In this document: positions 44,137 to 54,172 of the stretch, in pieces
Layout: each line of letters begins with the position of its first letter
How positions within the stretch are numbered: the stretch's first letter is position 1
Origin: Cryptomeria japonica
Lineage: Eukaryota > Streptophyta > Pinopsida > Cupressales > Cupressaceae
Direction of reading: 5' to 3'
Assembly: GCF_030272615.1 (NCBI RefSeq)
Contig: NC_081408.1
Span: forward strand, 60,720,114 to 60,784,113
DNA: 64,000 nt
The notes under the pieces: model-generated
The model's database searches: none
What the model was told of the DNA's origin: nothing
What the model saw: the letters and a program-made list of their open reading frames with translations, nothing else
Position numbers and translations under genes: made by a program

Positions 44137-45395
44137 TGTTGGCAATATGGAAGGATTGATTATGTGTTGCATTGATGTTTTGTCATTGATGTCAACACTA
44201 GATGTTATGGTTGGTTACTAGTAGACATGTTTTGGTTACCAATAGAAGATCTAGTGTTACTGGCAAAAGAGACTATCTGTTGGACCCTTCCGACATGTTT
44301 GGGTCAATGGAATATGTTTGGTTCTATGTGATACATGCTTATGGAGCATGCCTTAGTCAGTTGGTATTGACTTGGTGATTGGATGCTATCAACACTCCAG
44401 TAAACCCTTATCGGCATAGGTTTAAGGTTTTACCAATAGAGCTTTTATTGAGAATCTTTGGCAGGATGCATAAGTAGTGTTAGTGTGGTTTCTAGGATGC
44501 AGAAGATGATTCCTGATCATGCTTCAATCAGTTGGAAGACATTACTTTGGCGTGGTGGATCCAGAATAGGTCTGGTGCCTATCTAGGTTATGGACTGGTA
44601 TCATGTTAACGTGTTCTCTACACATTACCCGGATGATTTATGGATTGGTAAATATTGTTTTGGTCTAAAGCTGACATGGCATATCATTGTAATATGGATA
44701 TATATAATGATCTTATTGTAATATCTTTTAGGTGGTCGACCTGATTGGTTTAGACCTTAGGGTTTGTATAAATTGATGTAAGATCTCATTGCAGATCATG
44801 GTAGTGGTGTGGACAAGAAAAAGAATGTAATGTGCGAATATTGTAATATCATTCAGGCAAAAGATTTGGTTGATCATTGAAGATCGAATTGGGTTTATGT
44901 AAGAGGTCAAAGGCCTCCGGTATTGAGTTGAACCAGGACTATGATCAAGCATGGTAGATGCTATCTTTGGTAGTTCATTCTATTGAATTGTTATCCAATT
45001 ATCTTGAGGTGGTTTTAACCTCTCTATAGTCAGTGAGACTCTTTTATAATGAGCCGTGCACTCTAGGTAGTGTGCCTTCCTGCATATGTAGGCCCCTCAT
45101 TGTATCACATACTTTCTGCAGAAGTATCATCTGACTATGGGTAGGCTTCCCACCGTGGGTTTTCCCTTTACCGGGTTTTCCACGTACAAATCATGGTGTT
45201 ATGATGTTGTATGGTTGCATTGTGTTGATTATTTGTTTCATTGTTGAGTTGCATTATTTACCGGTATCTGTTTCTGCTATGCCGGTATTTAATGTTTATG
45301 TGCTCCGGTTTAAGGTGGTAAAGTGGATTAATTGATATATTTTATTAACAACTGATTCACCCCCTCGTCTCAGTTGTTCACCGGTTATCCTAACA
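44137..45395 (+). repeat. 3' LTR of copia element
   Basis: 1,259 bp, begins TGTTGGCAATATGGAAGG and ends CCTAACA. Compared with the 5' LTR it has an insertion of about 20 bases near 44220 and many substitutions. Confidence 0.92.
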
Positions 45396-45423
45396 ATATA
45401 TATATATATATGTACATATATGT

Positions 45424-45456
<33 letters not shown>

Positions 45457-45539
45457 CACACACACACACATATATATATGTACATATATATATGTATATA
45501 TATATATGTGTGTGTGTGTATATATATATACATATATAT

Positions 45540-45574
<35 letters not shown>

Positions 45575-45804
45575 CATACATATATGTATATATATGTACA
45601 TACATATACATATATACATATATGTATGTATACACACACACATGTATATGTATATGTATGTATGTATATATGTATGTATGTATATATGTATATATATATG
45701 TATATATGTATACATACATACATACATAATATGTATATGTATGTATATGTATGTATGTATGTATGTATATACATATATATATACATATGCACATATATAT
45801 ATAC

Positions 45805-45855
<51 letters not shown>

Positions 45856-45902
45856 CATATGCACATATATATATATACATATACATATACATATATATAT
45901 AT

Positions 45903-45934
<32 letters not shown>

Positions 45935-46041
45935 GTATATGTATATGTATGTCACACACACACATATGTATGTATGTATCTATATATGTATGTATGTATG
46001 TACATACATGCATACATACATACATACATATATATATATAC
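45396..46041. repeat. Compound (CA/TA/TG)n microsatellite, right part
   Basis: About 650 bases of mixed AC, AT and GT dinucleotide runs directly after the copia element, starting with the ATATA target duplication. Long Tyr/Ile/His/Thr-rich frames on both strands are artefacts of the repeat. Confidence 0.93.
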
Positions 46042-46099
46042 CACTAATAAACGATCCTCTATATTCACAGTTATCAATGGTATAGAAATCGGTATTTGT

Positions 46100-46690
46100 G
46101 AACACATTAATTGTAAAATTGGGGAGAGGAAATATATTGTGTACTCAAGCTGGGACAGAATGATCTGTAGATTGTGGCCCCATCTTATTCCTCCAAAGGA
46201 ATTGGCCTCCAATCATCAAGTCAGAGAGGAAGCACAATGGGTCCTCCCACCTAGAGGGCAACTGAAGCTCAACTTCAATGGCGCCTCTAGAGGCAACCCG
46301 GGTCCATTTGGAGTAGGATTTATCCTTCGAAATTATGGAGGAGAATTTGTATGGGGGGGATCAAACAAACTTCAAGATGGAACTAACAACGATGCCAAGT
46401 ATGTAGCTTTACTTGAAGGCATCAGACTTTGCAAAGAGAAAAAAATGTGTATGATTGATATCGAGGGAGACTCAACATTGTTAGATCTATTGCCTCGGGA
46501 TCGGCTCCAAGCTGGAAATCACAAGTGTGGGTCAAAGGTATTTTAGAAATCTTGGATGGGATGGACTTCTCTATCAAGCATGTTTTTAGGGAAATTAACA
46601 AGGAAGTAGACTTCCTTTTGAGCCATGCCATTAACCAGCGTGACCAAGCCATCATATAGGAGTGCATAGATAATTGGGCAGGCCTTGCTG
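46100..46690 (+). pseudogene. LINE-type RNase H fragment
   Basis: A plus-strand reading from about 46194 gives Trp-Val-Leu-Pro-Pro, then Lys-Leu-Asn-Phe-Asn-Gly-Ala-Ser (Asp expected where the second Asn is), Gly-Asn-Pro-Gly, Gly-Phe-Ile-Leu-Arg-Asn and Ala-Leu-Leu-Glu-Gly, then a frameshift near 46510 and a tail with Val-Phe-Arg-Glu-Ile-Asn-Lys-Glu-Val-Asp. This is the RNase H domain found at the C-terminus of plant L1-type LINE polyproteins and in related host genes. Substitution of the first catalytic Asp and a Lys in place of the Glu after Asn-Asn-Asp-Ala show it is inactive. No reverse transcriptase is next to it; the left neighbour is the microsatellite. Confidence 0.72.
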
Positions 46691-46862
46691 ATATCGTTGC
46701 TAATAGCAGGTGATGAGACAAGACGGTAAGGGGTGGCCTGTTCTCGTTGGTAGAGCACATGAGGTCACTAAGGCCATCAGGATCCTGCCGCACTCTCTTT
46801 GTAAATGATATGTTCCTTTCTCATATGAATAAAATGATAGCTACCCCTAAATAGCAGTTCGC

Positions 46863-46952
46863 CTAAAGGAACAAAATCTATTTTACAATTAAAGATGTAT
46901 AAATATATATATATATATATCTTTAATTGTAAAATAGATTTTGTTCCTTTAG
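46863..46952. repeat. Perfect 34 bp inverted repeat with AT loop
   Basis: The arm 46863-46896 (starting CTAAAGGAACAAAATC) is the exact reverse complement of 46919-46952, with a 22-base TA-rich loop between. There are no mismatches over 34 pairs. No clear target duplication flanks it. It could be a foldback/MITE-like element, a template-switch palindrome, or a small hairpin RNA locus. Confidence 0.9.
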
Positions 46953-47251
46953 TCCTTAATTTTTAGTCATTTGCCCCATGTAAGTTGGACCATTGAAATT
47001 TGAAAGACAGCAAAATTGCCTTTTTATGGTGTCTTTATGATTATTATCTTGCCTTTTGTAATAGATCCATAAATCATTATTTTATCTTCCATTGGTGTCG
47101 ATGCTTGCTACGTAGCACCATTCCAAATGGGTAAGACCACCCAAACATCTGGACCGGATGCAAGCACACCTGGTCAAGCATGATATGAACTATAATTCAA
47201 AACAGCTCCAGTCGAATTGTTGAGGTGGGTTTAACAGCTATCAAGCTGATA

Positions 47252-47822
47252 ATGGAACATGCCTGTACCCTTCCATTAACCTCTTCCTCATCCTCCTTCC
47301 ATTATTTTTCACCCAGAAAGTGCCTGGTTCCTCACTTTAATTTATGTTCTACAGTAGGCAGGCCATCAAAGGACAAATTAGCTAAAAGGCCTTTAGTTTC
47401 TGGTAATATCAAAATAAGTTTTTGGGTCTATCAATAGCAATTCTCTTTATTTACTCCCTTGAAAGCCTCTAGTATTTGACAATACCAACATAAGTTTATA
47501 GGTCTGTAAATATTAAATAACAATTGTCTTTCTGTAATTTCTTAAAAGCCCTTTAGGTTCTGGTAATACAAATATAAGTGTCTGGGTCTTGTCAATAACG
47601 ATTATCTTTTTGTAATCCTAGAAGAGCCCTTTAGTTTCTGGTTATACGAATACCAATTCTCTTTCTTTTTAATCCCTCTTTTTAAAAAAACGTTCAATTT
47701 GAAATATGTAGGCTGTTCTCATGGGGATGATTTGAAGTTGTTGAGAAGAGGCTTGCTGAAGAGAGTTGGAGCAATTGGTATTGTATTGTGTGCTTCTGTG
47801 CTGACTGAAGAACCGGTGAAAG
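47252..47822 (+). pseudogene. Two exons of a nuclear gene for a probable thylakoid-lumen protein (5' fragment)
   Basis: ATG 47252 opens a Ser/Thr-rich, basic, acid-poor N-terminus of 50 residues like a chloroplast transit peptide. The exon ends at 47402 before a GTAATA donor; a 309-base intron ends TATGTAG at 47711. Exon 2 (47712-47822) joins in phase 1 and reads Leu-Leu-Arg-Arg-Gly-Leu-Leu-Lys, then a hydrophobic Val-Gly-Ala-Ile-Gly-Ile-Val-Leu-Cys-Ala stretch and Glu-Glu-Pro-Val-Lys, ending before AAAG|GTTGGT, again phase 1. A twin-arginine plus hydrophobic core after a transit peptide is the signature of bipartite targeting to the thylakoid lumen by the Tat translocase (unrelated to the Tat retroelement). 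The mature protein is not seen downstream, so either the next exon lies beyond repeats or this is a gene fragment. The protein cannot be named. Confidence 0.5.
47385..47665 (+). repeat. Minisatellite of about 80 bp copying the exon 1 splice donor
   Basis: Four units begin with a phrase like GCCCTTTAGTTTCTGGTAATA at about 47388, 47464, 47551 and 47627, each followed by AT/AA-ATAAGT, a GGGTCT-like word and CAATTCTCTTTCTGTAA. The steps are about 76-87 bases. The first unit begins inside exon 1, so the later units repeat the exon end and donor site within the intron. Confidence 0.65.
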
Positions 47823-48049
47823 GTTGGTTCCACTTTCTTTCAGAAAATTAAAAAATGCCAGCTTATGTTTTGCATGCTTGCAGGGAATATGTTTTAAACT
47901 TTACTATGAGTTTTGGCATTAGCAGTGGATGGAGTGTTTGAAGTTAACTCATAACTCACGATGGATATTAGTCATCAAGTATTGAATAGGTGTCAATAAA
48001 GGCTTGTGAACGTGTCTGTCAATCTACCAGTTAGCCGTCTCAGCTACAG
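47823..48049 (+). other. Intron-like or intergenic sequence, no exon seen
   Basis: After the exon 2 donor the sequence has TTGCAG near 47877-47882, but the frame behind it is short. Nothing else is recognised up to the start of the tandem duplication. Confidence 0.35.
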
Positions 48050-48305
48050 TTAGTTGTCAAACTTGTAGCAGTTTAATAGGGAGTTTGTTGAGCTATCTTG
48101 CAAATATAAAATACAACCTGGTGGTGAATAAGTCGAGCAAGTTTTTCTGCACTTACTTTTTATGTGTTTTCTTATTTTGCTGTCATATTTCTATTTTGGT
48201 ATCACAGCCGTCCTATCCTTCCCTGTTAAAGCCGTAGGCTTCTTCTGTGAAGTTCTAGTATTTCTTTGTAAAGCATATGAAGATCAGTATGCCATAAGCC
48301 TGAGA

Positions 48306-48386
<81 letters not shown>

Positions 48387-49222
48387 GAAATACTGTGCAG
48401 CATCATGAGTTTGAGCCCCGTAGGTGACCAGCCTTGGCACAGTGAAAGAAACCGAATCCATATTAATATGTGTGTAGTCTACATATAAGCGGCTGCAGCT
48501 AGCAGCATAGGTGATTGAAGTCTAGGCAGATTAGGAGTTCGAGTCCATTGCATTTTCTTTTGTTTGAACAGTTGTGTTTTTGTGTCTCTGTTTCTATGTT
48601 TAAATAGTGTGAGATAAAGCCATTCAGTAGTTTCAAAATTCCGAGTAAATGGAGTTGTTGCAATTAATATTTGTTGGTTTGCTGCAGTTATTTCTCATTA
48701 ACTGCTGTTGCTATGGTGAGTTGTGGTGTGGTGAGAGTGCACTTTGTTGGAAGCCACCATCAAAGGGGGGAATCAAGGGAATCTGAGAAGCAGCACTGCA
48801 TCTTCTTAGTTGAAGAACAGCTGAAACTACACGCTGATGTTAGCAAAGAGAATTACTAGAAGACTCCTACCAAGTCAAATCTTGTTGGCATGGCTATAGT
48901 TGTTGTTGAAGAACCACCGGGTATAGATAGTGATGATGATTTCATTTAAGATGAAACACTTGTCCTATTTTGAAGAGGCCAACATTTGAAAGACAAAAAG
49001 GGATGTAGTAGAGAATGGTTAGATGTTCAGTAGTCTGAGTTGCTTGTGGGGATATTGGTGTCCAATAGTTCAAATCCAAAATCTAGAAGTTCAACATTAT
49101 ACCTCTTCGAGGGTGATGAGACACTTTATGTGCAAATGGTGTCCAATGATGTTGGGACCTTAGACGATAGCTAGGTAACTATCTGTAAATGGGGGCAGTT
49201 TGAAGAAGTCTTATTGGACCAA
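48050..49222 (+). repeat. Tandem segmental duplication, copy A
   Basis: This copy is colinear with 49322-50540 at roughly 80% identity by eye. It starts at AGTTGTCAAACTTGTAGCAG and includes a (TA)n run, a GAGTTTGAGCC block and a GGAGTTCGAGTCC block near 48533 that resembles a Pol III B box. Near 48718-48850 a frame reads Cys-Gly-Val-Val-Arg-Val-His-Phe-Val-Gly-Ser-His-His and continues for 50 residues; the same peptide is conserved in copy B. I do not recognise this peptide. The duplicated unit may be part of the same broken host locus as the exons at 47252-47822. Confidence 0.7.
48308..48383. repeat. (TA)n microsatellite
   Basis: About 37 uninterrupted TA dinucleotides within copy A. In copy B the same position holds a short, interrupted AT run (49560-49606). 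Confidence 0.95.
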
Positions 49223-49321
49223 GAACTGTTTTCAAAGGATAGCTTCTACATAATGTATTGTTTTGTTTTATGTTATTAATTAGTTTGTACTATGTAGAGA
49301 TATGTTACCAGTCCATAAAAA

Positions 49322-50540
49322 ATTAGTTGTCAAACTCTTAGCACTTTAATAGGAAGTTTGTTGAGTTACCCTGCGCACATAAATATGTAACTTGGTGGTG
49401 AATAAATCGAACAAGTTTTTCTGCACCTTCCATTTTCTCTGTTTTCATAGTTTGTTGTCATATTTCTATTTTGATATCCTAGCTGCCCTATCCTTTCCTA
49501 TAAAGATAATACTTCTTCATAAAGCATATGAAGACCAGTATGTCATGAGCTTGAGTTGATAAATCTATCTATATATATAATTCTATATATATATATAAAT
49601 ATATAGTTTAGAGGAAATAGTGTGCAACATCATGAGTTTGAGCCACGCAGGCAACCAGCCTTGGCACAATGAAAGAAACCAAATTCATATTCATGTGTGT
49701 AGGCTACATGTAAGCGACTTTGGCTAGCAGCATATGTGATTATAGTTAAGGCATATTAGGAGTTTGAGTCCATTGCATTTTTTTATTGAACAATTGTGTT
49801 TTTGAACCTCTGTTTCTATGTTTCAACAGTGTGAGATAAAGCCATTCAGTAGTTTCAAACTCTGATTAAATTGAGTTGTTGCGATTAATATTTGTTGGTT
49901 TGCTGAGTATTGCTTGTTAACTGTTGGTGTTTTGGTGGGTTGTGGTGTGGTGAGAGTGCACTTTGTTGGAAGCCACCACCAAAGTGGGGAGTCAAGGGAA
50001 TTCGAGAAGATGCCTTGTGTGTTCTTAGTTGAAGAGAAACTCAAACTACATGCTAATGTTAGCAAAAAGATTTTCTGTGGTGAAGCTAGTAAAGGTGAAG
50101 AAGTCCCAATCTACTAAGTTTGAGAAGAAGACTCCTACCAAGTCAAATCTTTTTGGCATGGCTATAATTGTTGTTGAAGAAGCACGGGATTTAGATAGTG
50201 AAGGTGATTTCATTGAAGATGAAGCACTTTTCCTATTTTCAAGAGGCGGACACTTTGAAGATAGAGATGGATGTGGTAGAGAATAGTTAGATGTTCAATA
50301 GTTCAAGTTTCTTGTGGATCAAAGACACTATCTCATTGGGGTCATGAGACATACATGTGAAGATTGGTGTCCAATAGTTTAGACGAGGATCCGAAATTTG
50401 GAAGTTCAACATTATACCATTATGAGGATGATGAGACACTTCATCTGCAAAAGGTGTCCAATGATGTTGGGATTTTGGATGATAGCTATGTGACTATACC
50501 TGCAATTGGGGAGCAACTTGAAGATGTCTTACTAAAATTT
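49322..50540 (+). repeat. Tandem segmental duplication, copy B
   Basis: This is the second copy, 1,272 bases after the first at its left end. Frames 49914-50117, 50029-50286 and 50364-50588 carry the peptide shared with copy A and acidic stretches (Glu-Asp-Glu, Asp-Asp-Glu). They lie in different frames, without consensus splice sites that I can support. In copy A the matching frames carry more stops, so copy B is the better kept one. No family assignment. Confidence 0.7.
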
Positions 50541-51575
50541 GTCATAAAGAAACCAAGATTGATTTTAGGGCTTATTTGTATCTATTGATTGATCAATTGA
50601 TCAAGCTTAGGACACCTTTCTTCTGATAGGAAGATGCTTTCCTTACTCAACATGGAGGAATTCACCATGAAGCTTAGAACACTTTACCCTTGGAAATCTG
50701 ATTTATCTTTTGTTAGAACTTGTTGTCTTTTTACTACAAAGGAGCATGCCTGGTAGGGTTTGAAGTTATTGCAATGCCTTGATGCTAGACAATAGTAGCT
50801 GGTTCCAATACTTAGCTGCAAGTTATACTATAAAGTAATTTAATAATAATCTCTATCAAATAGTACCTAGAACTTTAGTTGATCAATGGGCATCAAACAA
50901 TTTAAGTTTTGAACGGATTGCCATAGTGCAAAACAAATATTTGAATACCAAGTATTTTGGGTGTTAGATAACTCATTCTAACATTCCAATGAAGTTTGAT
51001 GCCCATAATCAATTAGTTGGCTTGATTTTCATAAAATTGAACCGCTTCTTGATACATTTGTGCTTGTTCTTTGGTAATACTTTTATTATTAGGTCGTCTC
51101 ATCTTTTTTGTAGAGAATTCTACTTGTGCTTTGTTCAATAAGATACCAAATTCTTACACACAATATGGGTATGGCTTCCTTTGCAATAAAATGTTAATTT
51201 AGAGATTATAAGATATATACTTCCACAATATGCTAGATCTATAGAATTCAATAATTTCTCTAAATACCAAATGCCAAAATATATGTTGAAATCCAAATAA
51301 ATCTTTGAAGTACAAATACAACCTTAGTGATATTGTCCTTAAGAAATCAAATAGTTTTCGTCTTCTAGTCTTTAGGAAACCAAAAGATATTCATCCTCTA
51401 ATCTTCAGAATTTTAGAGCTTTCATCCTCAAATCCTATGGCTGAACACAAAGTTCAATCTGTGACAAAATAGAATAAATCAATTGGTAAATGTCTCAAAG
51501 GCAACACTAGTTGAGCACAAATTTTTAACACCTCACTTTCTTTTCCAAATATAGAAAACTAAATAAAAAGGGTAT
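50541..51575. other. Non-coding stretch, no gene seen
   Basis: AT-rich DNA. The minus strand near 51030-51100 has a short Lys/Gln-rich frame (Ile-Thr-Lys-Glu-Gln-Ala-Gln) without a recognisable family. Nothing else is supported. Confidence 0.4.
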
Positions 51576-53250
51576 TGTTGATGTGTTTTTCATGCACTAT
51601 ACAACACAGAATAAAAACCTAAGTATTCTATCCTCTCTTGAACAAAATCCTCCCAAATGCTAAACTATGTGATCAAATAGGATGACTTCAAGGTTCCGAA
51701 TGTCTGGGCTTGACGTGCTTTGGATAGACTTAGTCTTATGATGTGATATTGTTGGAATTACAAGGGGACTTACATTGAATATTGAACGCTTGAATGCTGT
51801 TGGAATGTGAGATTTTACTTAATTGAGAAAAAGAAAAAAAGGATAGGGTTTAGGAAGCTAATCTAATCCTAGGAATGTAAGAGTGATGGGCAATTTTTGA
51901 TAAAACTCAACTAGACTTTGCTTTGCCATGCAAAGGAACAACTTCACAAAGTTTAGTGCAATCTCCTAAGGTAAGCATATGATGTTCAAATCACCTACCA
52001 CGGACATAGACACCATCAAGATGATGCATATCAATGAAGAAGTAGCATTGAAGTTAAGCTTGGCTAAGATGGATCTAGTTGACTACGCAAGACACTTTAC
52101 AATCAACAAGGTGTTAGTAGTATGGATGTACAAATTTCACCATTAATCATGCACAAAGTTCTTCCATTGATCTAAACAACATGAAAATTAAATGAGAAGT
52201 GAAGACCATGCAAATTGTTGAATCAACACATAAAGTTCACCATATCTTCAATGAAATTAGTATGTTGTTTACAACAAAGTTTTGGCAACAATCTTTGCCT
52301 TCTCCTCCTACTCTACTCTAGCTATCTAATTATTGTTTACTACTGAACTATTCACTATTGCTGAACTATTAACCTTTACAAATGAAGAAGTAGAGTCTTA
52401 TATAGTGTTCTCATTACAATGAATGGCTCAGATTGATTCACAATCAATGGCCAAGATCGAAAGATGAAAATCCTAATTAGGATTTGTTACACCCATTACA
52501 AAGCATTTAATGTTTGATCAATGACAAAATTACATTTTATAGGACACATGTCCTCCTTTGAATTTTCGACCAATGAATGATGAGGGAGGTGCATTGGACT
52601 TTGTGCCCACACATGTGGTAGTTATCTGCCTCACTGGATGAGTCAGGTGCATTGAACTTGGATGCCTCAACTTAGAATGATCCGATTGGATAAGTGATGA
52701 CTGGGGTGCCACCTCAACTAGCTGCTTCTTGTAACTCATCACAAATTGGAGGTGATGGAGGCATATCTCTTGATACTCAACATTTCCAAGCTCAATCATG
52801 ATTGAGACGAAGGTAGGAGATATTCTCAAATTGCATCATCTTCTAACTTTGATTAACTCTTCTGAAACTATCTCCTGTCTTGATCACCTTCACCTTGGAG
52901 CTTTCATCTTGCTATACTAGCAATGAATCTTGGATTTCCGGAGGAAATTCAAGATTGTACAAAATTTCTTCTTGAGTGCTTGATCTTCATTTATAATATT
53001 ATCCTCTTCGTGCGGTGGAAATCCTTCATATGAAGCTTGGAGTTTTCTTGTGCTCTTCTTGATCTCTTCTCCTTGCAGTGCAGTGCTTTGTGTTTGATGA
53101 CCCTATCCTTGTGTTGCCCTTGCTACTTGCTTGTCATATATGCCTTGATTCGCCCTCTTGCATGTGAGTGTGATCCTCTTTCCACGCCTTGAAGTCTTGA
53201 CCTTCTTTGCATTCCTTTGCATGTTCATCCCCTTGCTTCAAACCTAGAAA
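51576..53250 (-). repeat. Diverged LTR-like copy 1 (minus strand)
   Basis: On the plus strand it begins TGTTGATGTGTTTTTCATGC, followed by CACAGAATAAAA, a CTCTCTTGAAC block, TTCAAGGTTCC and a GATGTGAT...GGAATTACAAGGGGACTTAC block. The same blocks in the same order occur at 54173 and 58754. On the minus strand a TATA box (CTATATAAG) lies at 52396-52406, with CCTAATTAGG upstream of it, and the minus-strand end is CATCAACA, a proper CA terminus. Its right boundary is uncertain. It may be a solo LTR or the 3' LTR of an element whose body lies to the right. Confidence 0.6.
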
Positions 53251-53444
53251 CAAACATAATTTAAATCAAAACATCGTAGAAAATACTAAATCAAGCTTCC
53301 CACTATCCTTCCTAAATCTGGAAATGAATTTTCAGATCATGGAAATATCTTATTTTAAGTCTGATTTCCCTTCTTTTGACTTAATTCTCATCAATTTGAG
53401 TCTGATTGGATAGGTTTCAGGTCCGAGACATACCTTATCTGCAT

Positions 53445-53965
53445 TGGTTTTAGGTGGCAAAGGAAGTTCATGGATCTCATAGGGCAAAGGAAATGATGTC
53501 AATGCCTTGGTTGGGCAAAGGAAGTGATGTCAATGCCTTGGTTGTGCAAAGGAAGTGATGGGTTGCGACAATGCTAGGTGGAAGGTCGTGGTTTTGGGAG
53601 GGCAAAGGAAATACTTCAAAGGAAGGTCACAGTTTTGGAAGGGAAAAGGAAATGCCTCAAAGGAAGGTCGCGTTTTTGACACCCCAAAGGAAATGCCATC
53701 ATGCTGATCAGAGATTTTGGGGGTCGAAGGCAGTGCCATCAAATGTGTCAATCTTGTTCACTCAAGTTCAATATCTTCCAAATCGATGCAAAAGCATCAA
53801 GCAATCATCCTTAATCAAAATTTCGAAGGTCCCTTACCTTGATTGGGTTTCTAGGAGGTCAAAGCAAATGCATCATAGGCTGATTGGACTTTTGAGGGGG
53901 CAAAGGAAGTGCTCCCATAAGCTGATTGGGATTTCAAGGGGGCAAAGGAAATGACCTTAAATGTC
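53445..53965. repeat. Loose tandem repeat with GGGCAAAGGAAATG core
   Basis: The core GGCAAAGGAA(A/G)TG recurs near 53451, 53484, 53512, 53545, 53600, 53653, 53887 and 53942, with the phrase TCAATGCCTTGGTT or AAGGAAGGTCG between. Steps vary from about 28 to 60. It borders LTR-like copy 1 on its right side. Confidence 0.65.
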
Positions 53966-54172
53966 CAATTTTGCTCACTTACTCACCTTACCCTATGCTG
54001 CTTCATGATTGTTCAGACCTTAGCCTATCCTCATTCCAAGCATTCGCTTTCTATTGACAATTCACCTTGATCAAACTCAACACTTCATCTCTGATTTTGC
54101 AAGCCAATGATGATGATCAAATGGAATGATCATCATGAATCGTTCATTTCCAAAGCGATGAAAAGCCATACT

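Larger units (their letters stand above)
38324..45395 (+). mobile_element. Ty1/copia LTR retrotransposon, 7.1 kb, degraded
   Basis: LTRs of 1,240 and 1,259 bp start TGTTGGCA and end CCTAACA. The target duplication is ATATA (38319-38323 and 45396-45400) inside a microsatellite. The initiator-Met primer site is perfect. Domains follow in copia order: Gag with zinc knuckle, protease, integrase, reverse transcriptase, RNase H. Just before the 3' LTR there are several GGGGGAG-type purine tracts. Coding frames carry about six stops and two frameshifts. The LTRs differ by many substitutions and by an insertion of about 20 bp in the 3' LTR near 44220, so this insertion is older than the Tat element. 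The lineage within copia is not certain; repeated polypurine tracts are reported for Sireviruses. Confidence 0.93.

Noticed and set aside
45296-46085. Long frames of up to about 220 residues in the microsatellite
   Set aside because: Low-complexity dinucleotide repeat; only the part after about 46100 has protein-family motifs.
48400-48560. tRNA-derived SINE
   Set aside because: A B-box-like GGAGTTCGAGTCC is present in both duplicated copies, but I could not define a matching A box at proper distance, a 3' tail or target duplications.
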